Positions 16,217-25,069 of a DNA stretch of 64,000 bases are shown here, piece by piece. The notes under the pieces were generated by a model. That model was not told where the DNA came from and searched no databases. It saw only the letters and a program-made list of their open reading frames with translations. A program made the translations under genes and the position numbers. The stretch is from JAPHSX01 sp039714395. Its GTDB lineage: Bacteria; Pseudomonadota; Gammaproteobacteria; Thiohalomonadales; Thiohalomonadaceae. Position 1 is the stretch's first letter. Every line of letters starts with the position of its first letter. The stretch covers positions 103,267 through 167,266 of the forward strand of contig JBDLJH010000003.1 in assembly GCA_039714395.1 (NCBI GenBank), written 5' to 3'.

Positions 16217-18437
16217 CTTTCACGCCTTCGCCGCGTAGCGGCAACATAATAGTAAAACACGCGCCTTTGCCAAGGACGCTCTCCAGCGTCATCTTACCGC
16301 CGTGGGACTCAATGATCCCCTGACTAATGGAGAGACCCAGCCCCATCCCCTGTTTCTTGGTAGTAACGAAGGGGGTAAATAGCCTCTCCTGCAATTTAGT
16401 ATCTATGCCCTGACCGTTATCAATCACCTGCAGATAAACCGCACCTCCCTCCTGATAGGTACTGATACCAAGATGCCGTTCACCCTCATTATTCTGCATC
16501 GCTTCAATAGCATTACGGGTTAAATTGAGCAGCACCTGCTCCAGCTGAATGGCATGAATCCACACCGCCGGCAGACCTGAGGCAAGGTTCAGCTCCACTT
16601 TCACCTCACCCTTGCGCAGTTCGGGTTGGATAAAGCTGAGTAGTGAACGAATCAATACATCCAGATCTACCCACTCAAGCTCCGGAGCCTCCTTGCGTAC
16701 AAAGCGACGCAGTTGACGAATAATCTCGCCGGCACGCTCTGCCTGGATAGCAACCTGTTCCATCGCCGAGACCAGCTGCCCCTTTTGCGCCATCTCAGCG
16801 TTTTGTAATATGCGGATACAACCACGGGTGTAGTTGCTAATCGCCGAGAGCGGCTGATTCAGTTCGTGGGCAATACCCGAGGCCATCTCGCCCATGGTAC
16901 TGAGGCGGGCGACGTGGGCCATCTCATTTTGGTGCTGGCGTGACTCCTCTGCGGCACGCTTACGCTCGGCAGTGTTACGAAACACCACTACCGCCCCTGC
17001 CACCTCGCCACGAGCGTTACGAATCGGGGTACTGGAATACTCCACCGGGATGCTGTTGCCATCTTTGCACCAGAAAACATCATCATCCACAAAGCGGGCC
17101 TGATTATCACGAAAGGTGTGGTACACGGGGCACTCCATGCCAGGAAAGTGGCTACCGTCTGCATAGGTATGGTGGAGGATCAGGTGCTGGTTATTGCCGA
17201 TCAGCTCTTCGGCACTCCAGCCGGTGATCACCTCCATCGCATGGTTCACAAAGGTGGCTTTACCCTCGGTATCTACCCCATAGATACCATCAGCCACGGA
17301 GTCGAGGATCAGGGCGTGCTGCCGCTCCAGCTGCTGCTTCGCCCCGGCCAGGGCACGATTAAGACGCCACACCCAGGTCGTCATGCCGCCCATAAACAGC
17401 AACAGCAACAGACCACTCAGCAACCATCCCCAGTAGCGCCCTAACACATCACCAAGAGTGAAGCGCTTGAGGTGCTGATACGGGGGCAATAGCAGCTCCT
17501 GCAGCAGGTCGTGTACCGGCTGGTAATCGAGGGGAATGGTCCAGCCGGCATAATTACCGCTGAACGCCGCGGGGTGTTCTTCGGGCATCTCGGCCAAAGC
17601 AATGGAGACACGACTGGCAAGAAGATTAGAGGTGTGCTGCACCTTACTAAAGGGCCACTCAGGATAGAGGGCGGTACTGTGTACCAGTGGGAAGTCTGGG
17701 TCTGGCTCTACCCCATCTTCATAAGAATGCTCGTTGATGATGCGAAACTCGCTTAGCTTAATCTGCCCCTCATCCTGCATCCGCTCAAGAATATCGGTAC
17801 GCACTGTGCCGGCATCGACCAGTCCATCGCGTACCGCCATCACCACATTATCGTGGGTACCACCAAAGCTGATCTCGCCAATCTCACGATAAGGGTTGAT
17901 CCCTACTGCCTTTAACTCACGCACCGCCATCATAAAACCACCCAGCGAGGTCTCATCCACCGCCATCAGGGTTTTTCCGCGCAAATCCTCAAGGCGATTC
18001 AGGTCGTAGCGCTCGGCACGGGCGAAGATCACCCCGCCAAACAGATTATAGGCTTCACCCTTCCAACGATTTCTCATGGTGGCGATACGCGATACCCTGT
18101 GACGCACCTCCAGGTTTACATAGATCGCAGGGTTCACCAGGATAAAATCGACCGAGCCACTGCCGACAGCCGGATCTACCTCGGAAAAGTCGAGCGGTAC
18201 AATGGTAAAACGATAATCGGGGAGTTCTGCACTGAGATAATCGGCGGTCTTTGACCAGTGGGCCAGGGTAGCCTCATCACCACGGTGACTGAGCACACCA
18301 ATAGTGACCGGTTCTGATGCAAGCAGTACCGGGGCGCAGAAAAGCAGTAATAATAGAAAAAAAAGTCGCTTTAGCGCAGCAATGGGACGAAGACACTCAC
18401 CCAATAATAATGGTAGCGTATTTCTATGTACCAACAT
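16209..18437 (-). CDS. TtrS-like sensor histidine kinase with PhnD-type periplasmic domain
   Basis: The 742-residue kinase has an uncleaved or cleaved N-terminal hydrophobic segment (about 24-40). A periplasmic PhnD-type binding domain follows (about 42-325: VTIGVLSHRGDE, VDFILVNPAIYVNLE, GGTHDNVVMAV, DAGTVRTD). After a membrane helix (about 338-358) come a PAS domain, a HisKA box (MGEMASGIAHELNQPLSAISNY) and an HATPase domain (NAIEAMQNN, DNGQGI, GMGLGLSISQGIIESHGG). This order is that of TtrS (tetrathionate) and related thiosulfate sensors. The signal is probably a small oxyanion or sulfur compound, which is inference. The partner regulator follows with an 8-bp overlap. No tetrathionate reductase genes are nearby. 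Confidence 0.92.
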   Translation of the reverse strand: MLVHRNTLPLLLGECLRPIAALKRLFFLLLLLFCAPVLLASEPVTIGVLSHRGDEATLAHWSKTADYLSAELPDYRFTIVPLDFSEVDPAVGSGSVDFILVNPAIYVNLEVRHRVSRIATMRNRWKGEAYNLFGGVIFARAERYDLNRLEDLRGKTLMAVDETSLGGFMMAVRELKAVGINPYREIGEISFGGTHDNVVMAVRDGLVDAGTVRTDILERMQDEGQIKLSEFRIINEHSYEDGVEPDPDFPLVHSTALYPEWPFSKVQHTSNLLASRVSIALAEMPEEHPAAFSGNYAGWTIPLDYQPVHDLLQELLLPPYQHLKRFTLGDVLGRYWGWLLSGLLLLLFMGGMTTWVWRLNRALAGAKQQLERQHALILDSVADGIYGVDTEGKATFVNHAMEVITGWSAEELIGNNQHLILHHTYADGSHFPGMECPVYHTFRDNQARFVDDDVFWCKDGNSIPVEYSSTPIRNARGEVAGAVVVFRNTAERKRAAEESRQHQNEMAHVARLSTMGEMASGIAHELNQPLSAISNYTRGCIRILQNAEMAQKGQLVSAMEQVAIQAERAGEIIRQLRRFVRKEAPELEWVDLDVLIRSLLSFIQPELRKGEVKVELNLASGLPAVWIHAIQLEQVLLNLTRNAIEAMQNNEGERHLGISTYQEGGAVYLQVIDNGQGIDTKLQERLFTPFVTTKKQGMGLGLSISQGIIESHGGKMTLESVLGKGACFTIMLPLRGEGVKDE

Positions 18438-18451
18438 TCAAACCCCACCAA

Positions 18452-19102
18452 CTAAAGCAAACGCCAGCCAAGCCAGCCTACTGTTAACAGCACCAACATT
18501 GCCGCCAGCCAAAGACGAGTGGCCGATACCGCATAAACGGGATCGTCTGCCACTTTTTCAGCCCTCGGTTGTCCCTGCAATTTCTGCCATGCCTGCTCCA
18601 GCACCGGCACAATAGCCTGATCAACACGCCTATCCTGTCCCACCATCTCTTCGAGCAATAAAAGACGTTCTGGCCGCCCCTTGGGAAAACGACAGTGGCC
18701 ACGGAACAACACCTGTCCTTCCACTGGAATCCCCGGCAGGTGGTAATGTAGAATCGCTAGTAACTCATCCAGCTGGTGCAGCGGATTCTCGAAGTGGAAA
18801 CTTTTATTCCCGACCATCTGCGTCCAGCTGTCGATCTTGTCACCACCGAAGAGTGCACCATCACAGTCACGCGGCAATAGCACCAGCAGACCATCAGGGG
18901 TCAGTAAAATATGCTCCAACACCTTATGACCACCGATGCCATCTTCCAGCACCACGTTATTCAGGCGCGCCACCCCGTAACCACTGATTAACCTTTGACG
19001 ACGGCGAGCCCGCCACAGAAGACGTATTGGTTTCCAGCCCAGCAACAGAGTAAACAGCAGAGGCGGTAATGCCACACTCCATGTGAAAATTAATTCATTC
19101 AA
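18452..19102 (-). CDS. Membrane protein with degenerate NERD-like domain
   Basis: The frame is open to an ATG at 19150 inside cysS. A TTG at about 19102, after AAAGGTG just past the cysS stop, is the more likely start, giving 216 residues. One membrane segment lies near the N-terminus (WSVALPPLLFTLLLGW) and another at the extreme C-terminus (LWLAAMLVLLTVGWLGW). The central part matches the NERD (nuclease-related) pattern: GxxARLNNVVL, the LEHILLTPDGLLVLLP strand pair, DGALFGGDKIDSWTQM. The expected D-h-h and E-x-K catalytic residues read E-H and P-R-D, so nuclease activity is doubtful. It lies between cysS and the TtrS-like kinase in one operon. Its function is unknown. Confidence 0.65.
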   Translation of the reverse strand: MNELIFTWSVALPPLLFTLLLGWKPIRLLWRARRRQRLISGYGVARLNNVVLEDGIGGHKVLEHILLTPDGLLVLLPRDCDGALFGGDKIDSWTQMVGNKSFHFENPLHQLDELLAILHYHLPGIPVEGQVLFRGHCRFPKGRPERLLLLEEMVGQDRRVDQAIVPVLEQAWQKLQGQPRAEKVADDPVYAVSATRLWLAAMLVLLTVGWLGWRLL

Positions 19103-19115
19103 CAGCAATTCACCT

Positions 19116-20516
19116 TTACTCTCGGCGCCAGGTGGTGCCAGCGGCACCATCCTCCAGCACGATACCCAGCTCTTTTAATTCGTCACGAATGCGATCCGCT
19201 TCGCCCCACTCTTTATCCTGTTTGGCCTGCACCCTGGCCGCTACCATTACATCAATGGCCGCATCATCGGGGCCTTCACCGCTACCCGCGCCGCCCTTAA
19301 GAAATGCCTCCGGATCACGCTGCAACAATCCCAGCAGTCCAGCCAGTGCCTTCAGCTCGGCGGCCACCGCGCTGGCATCACTACCCTGCCCCTTGAGACG
19401 ATTGACCTCGCGTGTCAGCTCAAACAGCACCGCCAGCGCCTCGGCGGAGTTAAAGTCATCATCCATCGCCTTGAAGAAACGCTCGCTATGTTCACCCTCA
19501 GCGACGGTGCCCACTTCAACATCACGCAGTGCGGTATAGAGAGTCGTCAATGCAGCCTTGGCATTGTCCAGATGCTGGTCAGAATAATTAAGCGGGCTGC
19601 GATAGTGGGAGCTTAATATGAAGTAACGAATCACCTCGGCATCGTACCGTTTGAGTACCTCGCGGATGGTGAAGAAGTTGCCCAGCGACTTGGACATTTT
19701 CTCGTTGTCGACACGCACAAAGCCATTGTGCAGCCAGTAGTTAACAAACTGACAACCGCAGGCCCCCTCGGATTGCGCGATCTCGTTCTCATGATGGGGG
19801 AACTGTAGATCCAGCCCGCCGCCATGAATATCGAAGTGATTACCCAGGGCGTGGGTCGACATCGCCGAGCACTCGATGTGCCAGCCGGGACGGCCATTGC
19901 CCCAGGGTGATTCCCAATAGGGCTCACCAGGCTTGACCGCCTTCCACAGCACGAAGTCGAGCGGGTCATCCTTCGCCATATCAACCGCCACACGCTCACC
20001 GGCACGCAGGTCATCAGGATTCTTGCCGGAGAGCTTGCCATATCCCTCAAATTTGGAAACATCGTAGTAGACATCGCCGTTGTCAGCGGCATAGGCGTAA
20101 CCGTTTTCAATCAGCTTGCCGATCATTTCCAGGATCTCGTCCATGTGCAGGGTGGCACGCGGCTCATCGTCGGGGCGCTCGACGCCCATCAGGTCTGCAT
20201 CCTCATGCATCGCCGCAATAAAACGTCCGGTCAGGTCATTGAAATCCTCACCGCTTTCGTTGGCACGGGCAATGATCTTGTCATCAATATCGGTGATATT
20301 ACGGATGTAGGTAACCGACTCTTTGCCATAAATCCTGCGTAGATAACGCTGGATCACATCAAACACCACCAGTACTCGTGCGTGGCCAATGTGGCAGTAG
20401 TCATAAACGGTCATGCCACAGACGTACATGCGTACCTGTTTCGAGTCGATCGGGGTGAAGGGCTCTAACCGCTTAGTGAGATTGTTATGGACCTTGAGTT
20501 GGTGCTGATAAGCCAT
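19116..20516 (-). CDS. cysS: Cysteinyl-tRNA synthetase
   Basis: The enzyme charges tRNA-Cys in the cytoplasm. The 466 residues from the ATG at 20516 (preceded by GGAAAG) match the family length. Upstream in-frame codons to 20603 are unlike the family. It shows the zinc-ligand region MYVCGMTVYDYCHIGHARV with the HIGH motif, WHIECSAM, GGLDLQFPHHENE with zinc ligands, and KMSKSLGNFFTI. It heads a minus-strand run with the NERD-like membrane protein and the sensor kinase pair. Confidence 0.98.
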   Translation of the reverse strand: MAYQHQLKVHNNLTKRLEPFTPIDSKQVRMYVCGMTVYDYCHIGHARVLVVFDVIQRYLRRIYGKESVTYIRNITDIDDKIIARANESGEDFNDLTGRFIAAMHEDADLMGVERPDDEPRATLHMDEILEMIGKLIENGYAYAADNGDVYYDVSKFEGYGKLSGKNPDDLRAGERVAVDMAKDDPLDFVLWKAVKPGEPYWESPWGNGRPGWHIECSAMSTHALGNHFDIHGGGLDLQFPHHENEIAQSEGACGCQFVNYWLHNGFVRVDNEKMSKSLGNFFTIREVLKRYDAEVIRYFILSSHYRSPLNYSDQHLDNAKAALTTLYTALRDVEVGTVAEGEHSERFFKAMDDDFNSAEALAVLFELTREVNRLKGQGSDASAVAAELKALAGLLGLLQRDPEAFLKGGAGSGEGPDDAAIDVMVAARVQAKQDKEWGEADRIRDELKELGIVLEDGAAGTTWRRE

Positions 20517-20618
20517 CGTTTTTCTTTCCGTTACAGTAACTATTATATGGGTTACTCCAGCCGCGCATGGTAGCCGAAACGGCGGTGTACGACAAAGTTC
20601 CACCCACCTGTAGCAAAC

Positions 20619-21602
20619 CTACTTATACTTATCACACATTCGCCGCTCTACCCCTTCGAGCCGTGTCTCAATGCGCGACAGGCTCTCTCCCATCTTCTCG
20701 ATAAGAGTGTGCAACGCTATCTCCTTACGCCGCTCCTGATCGAACTCCCGTGCAATGGAGTGTTCCACCTGGCTCACCTCCTGCTCCTTGCGCTCCAGCA
20801 GTGCCATACGTTCATCCAGCCTCGCCAGCACCCTGGCCAGGCGCTCCATCATACTGCGTATATCGACATCCTCCCGCTCCAGCTTGGAGACATCACGTTC
20901 GATACCCTGCTCGACCTTGGAGACATCACGGCCAATAAAGAAGGAGGAGAAACTGGCGGTCATCAGAGCAAACAGAGCGACCCCGAGCAGGATCAGCAAG
21001 GCTCCGAAGAGTTTGCCCGCCGGGGTCTGCGGCACGATATCACCATAACCCACGGTAGTAACGGTAACCCAGGCCCACCAGATACCATCCCAGGGGGAGT
21101 GCACCGTCGGCTCGATCGCCGCCATCACCAGACCGGAGAGCAGGATCACCACTGCTGCCGCCCCCAGCGCCGCGCCAATACTGTTGTGACGCAGCATGGC
21201 TCGCACCGTGGAGGAGAAACGCAGAAAGAGGCTAAGCAGCAGCAATAAGCGCAAGCTGCGCAACATACCGGCCAGCGGGGTAATGTTCCAGATCAGTGGC
21301 AGGCCACCGGCAATGATCAACAGATTCATCCAGTTGTGTCGCAAATAGGTCGCTCGATCCGCCACCAGCGTACTGAGCACCGTCGTCTCAAGCACAAACA
21401 GCGACCACACCAGCCAGTCGGCTAACCGTCCCAGTGATGGCTGTAGCAGCCCCTTCAGTTCCATATACCACTGCAGCGGGATCCACAGCGCAAGCAGTAG
21501 CATCGGCACCTCAAAACGCGCGGCCCAGGTTCTGGCACGCGCATTTTCACTCTCGACCACGCCCCCCATGCCTGCCAGCCGCTGTACCCTGCTACTCTTC
21601 AT
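20619..21602 (-). CDS. Voltage-gated-type potassium channel with C-terminal coiled coil
   Basis: The product has 327 residues from the ATG at 21602 (GGAAG upstream), with an alternative ATG at 21638 lacking a ribosome site. About six membrane helices span residues 30-235. A basic S4-like helix (LRSLRLLLLLSLFLRFSSTVRAMLRH) precedes the pore loop with the K+ filter TVTTVGYGD and then the last helix. The C-terminal 100 residues are a heptad-rich coiled coil (DVSKLEREDVDIRSMMERL...), likely driving tetramer assembly. There is no RCK domain. It sits alone upstream of cysS on the same strand. It probably conducts K+ in response to voltage, and its ligand control is unknown. Confidence 0.9.
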   Translation of the reverse strand: MKSSRVQRLAGMGGVVESENARARTWAARFEVPMLLLALWIPLQWYMELKGLLQPSLGRLADWLVWSLFVLETTVLSTLVADRATYLRHNWMNLLIIAGGLPLIWNITPLAGMLRSLRLLLLLSLFLRFSSTVRAMLRHNSIGAALGAAAVVILLSGLVMAAIEPTVHSPWDGIWWAWVTVTTVGYGDIVPQTPAGKLFGALLILLGVALFALMTASFSSFFIGRDVSKVEQGIERDVSKLEREDVDIRSMMERLARVLARLDERMALLERKEQEVSQVEHSIAREFDQERRKEIALHTLIEKMGESLSRIETRLEGVERRMCDKYK

Positions 21603-21740
21603 CGCACTTCCAAAAATCTCCAGAGATGTCCATAACATAGCGCGTCAGGCAGAATGACGCACCCGATCCCTTCCCCTGCTCTTTCACCTTGGAGGCAGAG
21701 CCGATATCATTGCCGCTTTGCCAACGCTTGAGGAACCACC

Positions 21741-22349
21741 ATGAAATATCTGCTCTCTTCCCTCACAGGCCTGCTATTACTGGCCCTGTCAGCTCAGGCC
21801 GCTGCCACAGAGGCCAACCCACAGGTAGTAATGCAGACTACCATGGGCGATATCGTCATCGAACTCTACCCACAAAAGGCCCCCAAGACCGTGGCCAACT
21901 TTCTGCAATATGTGGACGACGGCTTCTACGATGGCACCATCTTCCACCGCGTGATCGACGGTTTCATGATTCAGGGCGGTGGCTTCACCGCAGAGATGGA
22001 CAAAAAGGAGACCCGTTCTCCTATTCCCAACGAGGCCGACAACATGTTGCGCAACAACATCGGCACCCTCGCCATGGCTCGTACTGGTGACCCCCACTCG
22101 GCCACCGCGCAGTTTTTTATTAACGTTGCCAACAATACCCCCCTCGACTTTCGCGAAAAGACGCAGCGTGCCTGGGGCTACACGGTATTCGCTCGTGTCA
22201 TTCAGGGCATGGACGTGGTTAAAGCTATCAAGAACGTAGCCACTGGCAACCTCGGTGCCTACCGCAACGTACCCAAAGAGACCGTGCTTATCAGCAAGGC
22301 CTCACGACTGAATTCAACCGCTGAAAAATCCTCAGGAGCGAAACAATGA
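21741..22349 (+). CDS. ppiA: Periplasmic cyclophilin-type peptidyl-prolyl isomerase
   Basis: The 202-residue protein has a signal peptide (KYLLSSLTGLLLLALSAQAAA) and a cyclophilin domain. Active-site and fold motifs are FHRVIDGFMIQGGGF, ATAQFFINVANN and VFARVIQGMDVV. It folds exported proteins in the periplasm by isomerising X-Pro bonds. A ribosome site GAGG precedes the ATG. Its stop overlaps the start of a second, cytoplasmic cyclophilin gene (ATGA), suggesting coupled expression and an old duplication. The C-terminal tail (residues 185-202) is Ser/Lys rich. Confidence 0.95.
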   Translation: MKYLLSSLTGLLLLALSAQAAATEANPQVVMQTTMGDIVIELYPQKAPKTVANFLQYVDDGFYDGTIFHRVIDGFMIQGGGFTAEMDKKETRSPIPNEADNMLRNNIGTLAMARTGDPHSATAQFFINVANNTPLDFREKTQRAWGYTVFARVIQGMDVVKAIKNVATGNLGAYRNVPKETVLISKASRLNSTAEKSSGAKQ

Positions 22350-22837
22350 TTAAGATTAATACCAACTTTGGCACCATTAGCCTGGAACTGGATCACGAGA
22401 AAGCACCTATCACTGCTGCTAACTTTGAGCAGTATGTAAAAGACGGCTTCTACGATGGCACTATCTTCCACCGCGTGATCAACGGTTTCATGGTTCAGGG
22501 CGGCGGTATGATGCCCGGCATGGTAGAGAAGCAACCCCGTGACTCCATTAAAAATGAAGCCGACAACGGTCTCGCCAATGATCGCGGCACCATCGCCATG
22601 GCGCGTACCAATGATCCCCACTCCGCTTCGGCACAGTTCTTTATTAACGTTAGTGATAACGCCTTCCTCAACCACCGCTCTCCCACTCCCGACGGCTGGG
22701 GCTACTGCGTCTTTGGTCGCGTGGTTGACGGCATGGACGTGGTCGACAAGATCAAGGGCGTACAGACCGGCAACGCTGGTGGCCATCAGGATGTACCCAC
22801 GGAAGATGTGGTAGTAGAAAGTGCGATAGTTGAATAG
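22346..22837 (+). CDS. ppiB: Cytoplasmic cyclophilin-type peptidyl-prolyl isomerase
   Basis: The 163-residue cyclophilin has no signal peptide, so it acts in the cytoplasm. It has FHRVINGFMVQGGGM, SASAQFFINVSDN and GYCVFGRVVDGMDVVDKI, the PpiB pattern. It starts within the stop codon of the periplasmic paralogue and is followed 15 bp later by lpxH. The gammaproteobacterial order ppiB-lpxH is conserved, which supports the naming. Confidence 0.96.
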   Translation: MIKINTNFGTISLELDHEKAPITAANFEQYVKDGFYDGTIFHRVINGFMVQGGGMMPGMVEKQPRDSIKNEADNGLANDRGTIAMARTNDPHSASAQFFINVSDNAFLNHRSPTPDGWGYCVFGRVVDGMDVVDKIKGVQTGNAGGHQDVPTEDVVVESAIVE

Positions 22838-22852
22838 GGCTAATAAGCTTCT

Positions 22853-23557
22853 ATGACTACCCTCTTTATCTCAGATCTTCATCTGAGCAGCGAGCGGCCC
22901 GCCATCGGCGGGTTGTTCCTAAAATTTCTTAACGAACAGGCCGCACAGGCTGAGGCACTTTATATCCTCGGCGACCTGTTTGAGGTCTGGCTGGGTGACG
23001 ATCTTATCCCGCCCGAGGTGCAGACCATTCTTGATGCGATGCGCGCTTTAAGCGACAGTGGCGTCCCCCTTTATGTGATGTCTGGCAACCGCGACTTTCT
23101 GTTTAGCAAACGCTTCACCGAAATGAGCGGGGCGACCCTGCTCGACGACCCCACTGTGGCCGATCTCTACGGTACCCCTACCCTGCTAATGCACGGTGAC
23201 CTGCTCTGTACCGACGACCTGCCTTACCTCGAAATGCGTAAAATGCTGCGCAAGCCTGAATGGATTGAAGGGTTTCTAAGCAAGAGTGCCGAGGAGCGCA
23301 TCGCCTTTGCTCAATCGCTACGCGAGCGCAGTAAAAAAGAGACCGGCGAAAAAGAGTCTGCGATCATGGATGTCAATGCCGATACCGTGAAAGAGTATCT
23401 GCAGCGTTACAGCGTCAACCGCCTGATTCACGGTCACACCCATCGCCCGGCAATTCATCACGAAAATAACGTTGAACGCTGTGTTCTGGGTGACTGGTAT
23501 GAGCAAGGCAGCGTACTACACTGCGACAACAACGGCTGCCGACTCGAAACACTCTGA
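22853..23557 (+). CDS. lpxH: UDP-2,3-diacylglucosamine hydrolase
   Basis: LpxH releases UMP from UDP-2,3-diacylglucosamine to give lipid X in lipid A synthesis at the inner membrane. The 234-residue protein is a calcineurin-type metallophosphoesterase with motifs SDLHL, GDLFEVWLGDD, GNRDFL, HGDLLC and HGHTHRP. All metal ligands are present. It follows ppiB in the same operon, the usual gammaproteobacterial arrangement. The ribosome site is weak (TAATAAG), suggesting coupling to ppiB translation. Confidence 0.97.
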   Translation: MTTLFISDLHLSSERPAIGGLFLKFLNEQAAQAEALYILGDLFEVWLGDDLIPPEVQTILDAMRALSDSGVPLYVMSGNRDFLFSKRFTEMSGATLLDDPTVADLYGTPTLLMHGDLLCTDDLPYLEMRKMLRKPEWIEGFLSKSAEERIAFAQSLRERSKKETGEKESAIMDVNADTVKEYLQRYSVNRLIHGHTHRPAIHHENNVERCVLGDWYEQGSVLHCDNNGCRLETL

Positions 23558-23618
23558 ATCCATGCCGAGGCGCACTTTTGTATCCCAACAATGGAGTAAT
23601 TATTTCAATGGAGATGGG

Positions 23619-25055
23619 ATGGGGTTCTTTCTGAATCTTCAACATAGTCACTGCATGCAAAGAGCCTCACTCACCGTGTTGCTGCTACTTCTCACGCTGC
23701 TAGCCAGTTGCAGTCAGCCGAGCAATGAACTGGAACGGGTGCTCAAACAACAGCAACTGGTGGTGCTTACCCGCAACACCGCCTCCACCTATTACGAGGG
23801 GCCACAAGGTCCGGTAGGACTGGAATACGACCTGGCCCGCGGCTTTGCTGAACACCTCGGAGTGCAGTTGCATATGGAAGTAGCCGGCAACGTCAGCGAG
23901 ATGCTGGCACGCCTGGCAGAAGGTGAAGCCGACTTCGCCGCCGCCGGTCTTACCGTCACCCCACCAAGGCAGTTGTGGGCACGCTTCACCCCGCCCTATC
24001 AACACATCACCCAGCAACTGGTCTACCGCACCGGCACCAAAAGGCCGAAGAATCTCAACGAGCTTGACGGTAGCCTGGAGATCGTCGCCGGTAGCAGCCA
24101 TGAGGAGCGACTACATGCCCTGCACACCGAATACCACAACCTCAGCTGGAATGAAAACAAGCAGGCTGAGAGCGAAGAGCTACTTACTCTGGTGTGGGAA
24201 CGCCTCATCGATTACACCGTGGCCGACTCCAACGAGGTATTAATGAACCAGCGCTACCTGCCCGAGCTGCGCGTCGCCTTCGACCTGACTGAACCTGAGC
24301 CCCTCGCCTGGGCCTTCCCAAAATTCAAGGACGATTCACTATTCAAGGCCGCCAGTGAGTACTTCAACACTATTCGTGAAAACGGCGAACTGGACAGGTT
24401 ACTTGAGCGCTACTACGGACACCTGAAGAACTTCGACTACGTTGGCACCCGCACCTTCCAGCAACACATCAAGCAACGCCTGCCGGAGTATCGCCACCTG
24501 TTTGAATACACCGCAAAGGAGTTCAAACTCGACTGGGTACTGTTGGCTGCCACCGCCTACCAGGAGTCACACTGGGATCCCGATGCGGTATCCCCTACCG
24601 GGGTACGCGGCATTATGATGCTAACCAAAGCCACTGCAGAGGAGGTCGGCGTCAGTGAGCGCAATGACCCGGTCGAGAGTATCCGTGGTGGCGGATTTTA
24701 TCTAAGTAAGTTAATGAAGAGGATCCCCGAACGCATTCAGGAGCCGGATCGCAGCTGGTTGGCACTGGCCGCCTACAACATCGGCTACGGCCACCTGGAG
24801 GATACCCGCAAGATCACCCAGCAGCGCGGTGGTAACCCCGATAGCTGGAAAGATGTGAAAAATAACCTGCCACTGCTACGTAAACGTAAATGGTATAAAA
24901 AGACCAGGCACGGCTACGCCCGCGGCAATGAGGCATTACGTTACGTAGAAAACATCCGCAGCTACTACGCTATTCTCAGCTGGCAGATGGAGAAGGATAA
25001 GCCGACTTTCACCCCGCCGCCAAAGGCTATCGAGATAGACAGCCCGGCACTTTAA
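23619..25055 (+). CDS. mltF: Membrane-bound lytic murein transglycosylase F
   Basis: The ATG at 23619 has GGAG at good spacing, giving 478 residues. An earlier frame into lpxH is ignored. A lipoprotein signal ends LLASC. The first domain (about 45-270) is a solute-binding type 3 fold (LVVLTRNTASTYYEG, EADFAAAGLTVTP). The second is an SLT goose-lysozyme-like domain with catalytic Glu in AATAYQESHWDP, followed by SPTGVRGIMMLT and AAYNIGYGHLED. MltF cleaves peptidoglycan glycan strands from the outer membrane inner face, and its first domain modulates activity through muropeptides. It follows lpxH but has its own start region. Confidence 0.96.
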   Translation: MGFFLNLQHSHCMQRASLTVLLLLLTLLASCSQPSNELERVLKQQQLVVLTRNTASTYYEGPQGPVGLEYDLARGFAEHLGVQLHMEVAGNVSEMLARLAEGEADFAAAGLTVTPPRQLWARFTPPYQHITQQLVYRTGTKRPKNLNELDGSLEIVAGSSHEERLHALHTEYHNLSWNENKQAESEELLTLVWERLIDYTVADSNEVLMNQRYLPELRVAFDLTEPEPLAWAFPKFKDDSLFKAASEYFNTIRENGELDRLLERYYGHLKNFDYVGTRTFQQHIKQRLPEYRHLFEYTAKEFKLDWVLLAATAYQESHWDPDAVSPTGVRGIMMLTKATAEEVGVSERNDPVESIRGGGFYLSKLMKRIPERIQEPDRSWLALAAYNIGYGHLEDTRKITQQRGGNPDSWKDVKNNLPLLRKRKWYKKTRHGYARGNEALRYVENIRSYYAILSWQMEKDKPTFTPPPKAIEIDSPAL

Positions 25056-25069
25056 TTAAGGAGCCTCTC

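Noticed and set aside
25057..25068. TAAGGAGCCTCT, identical to the left end of the hairpin element at 51971
   Set aside because: Only 12 bp match, the following sequence is coding for the MBL-fold protein, and no right end is present.
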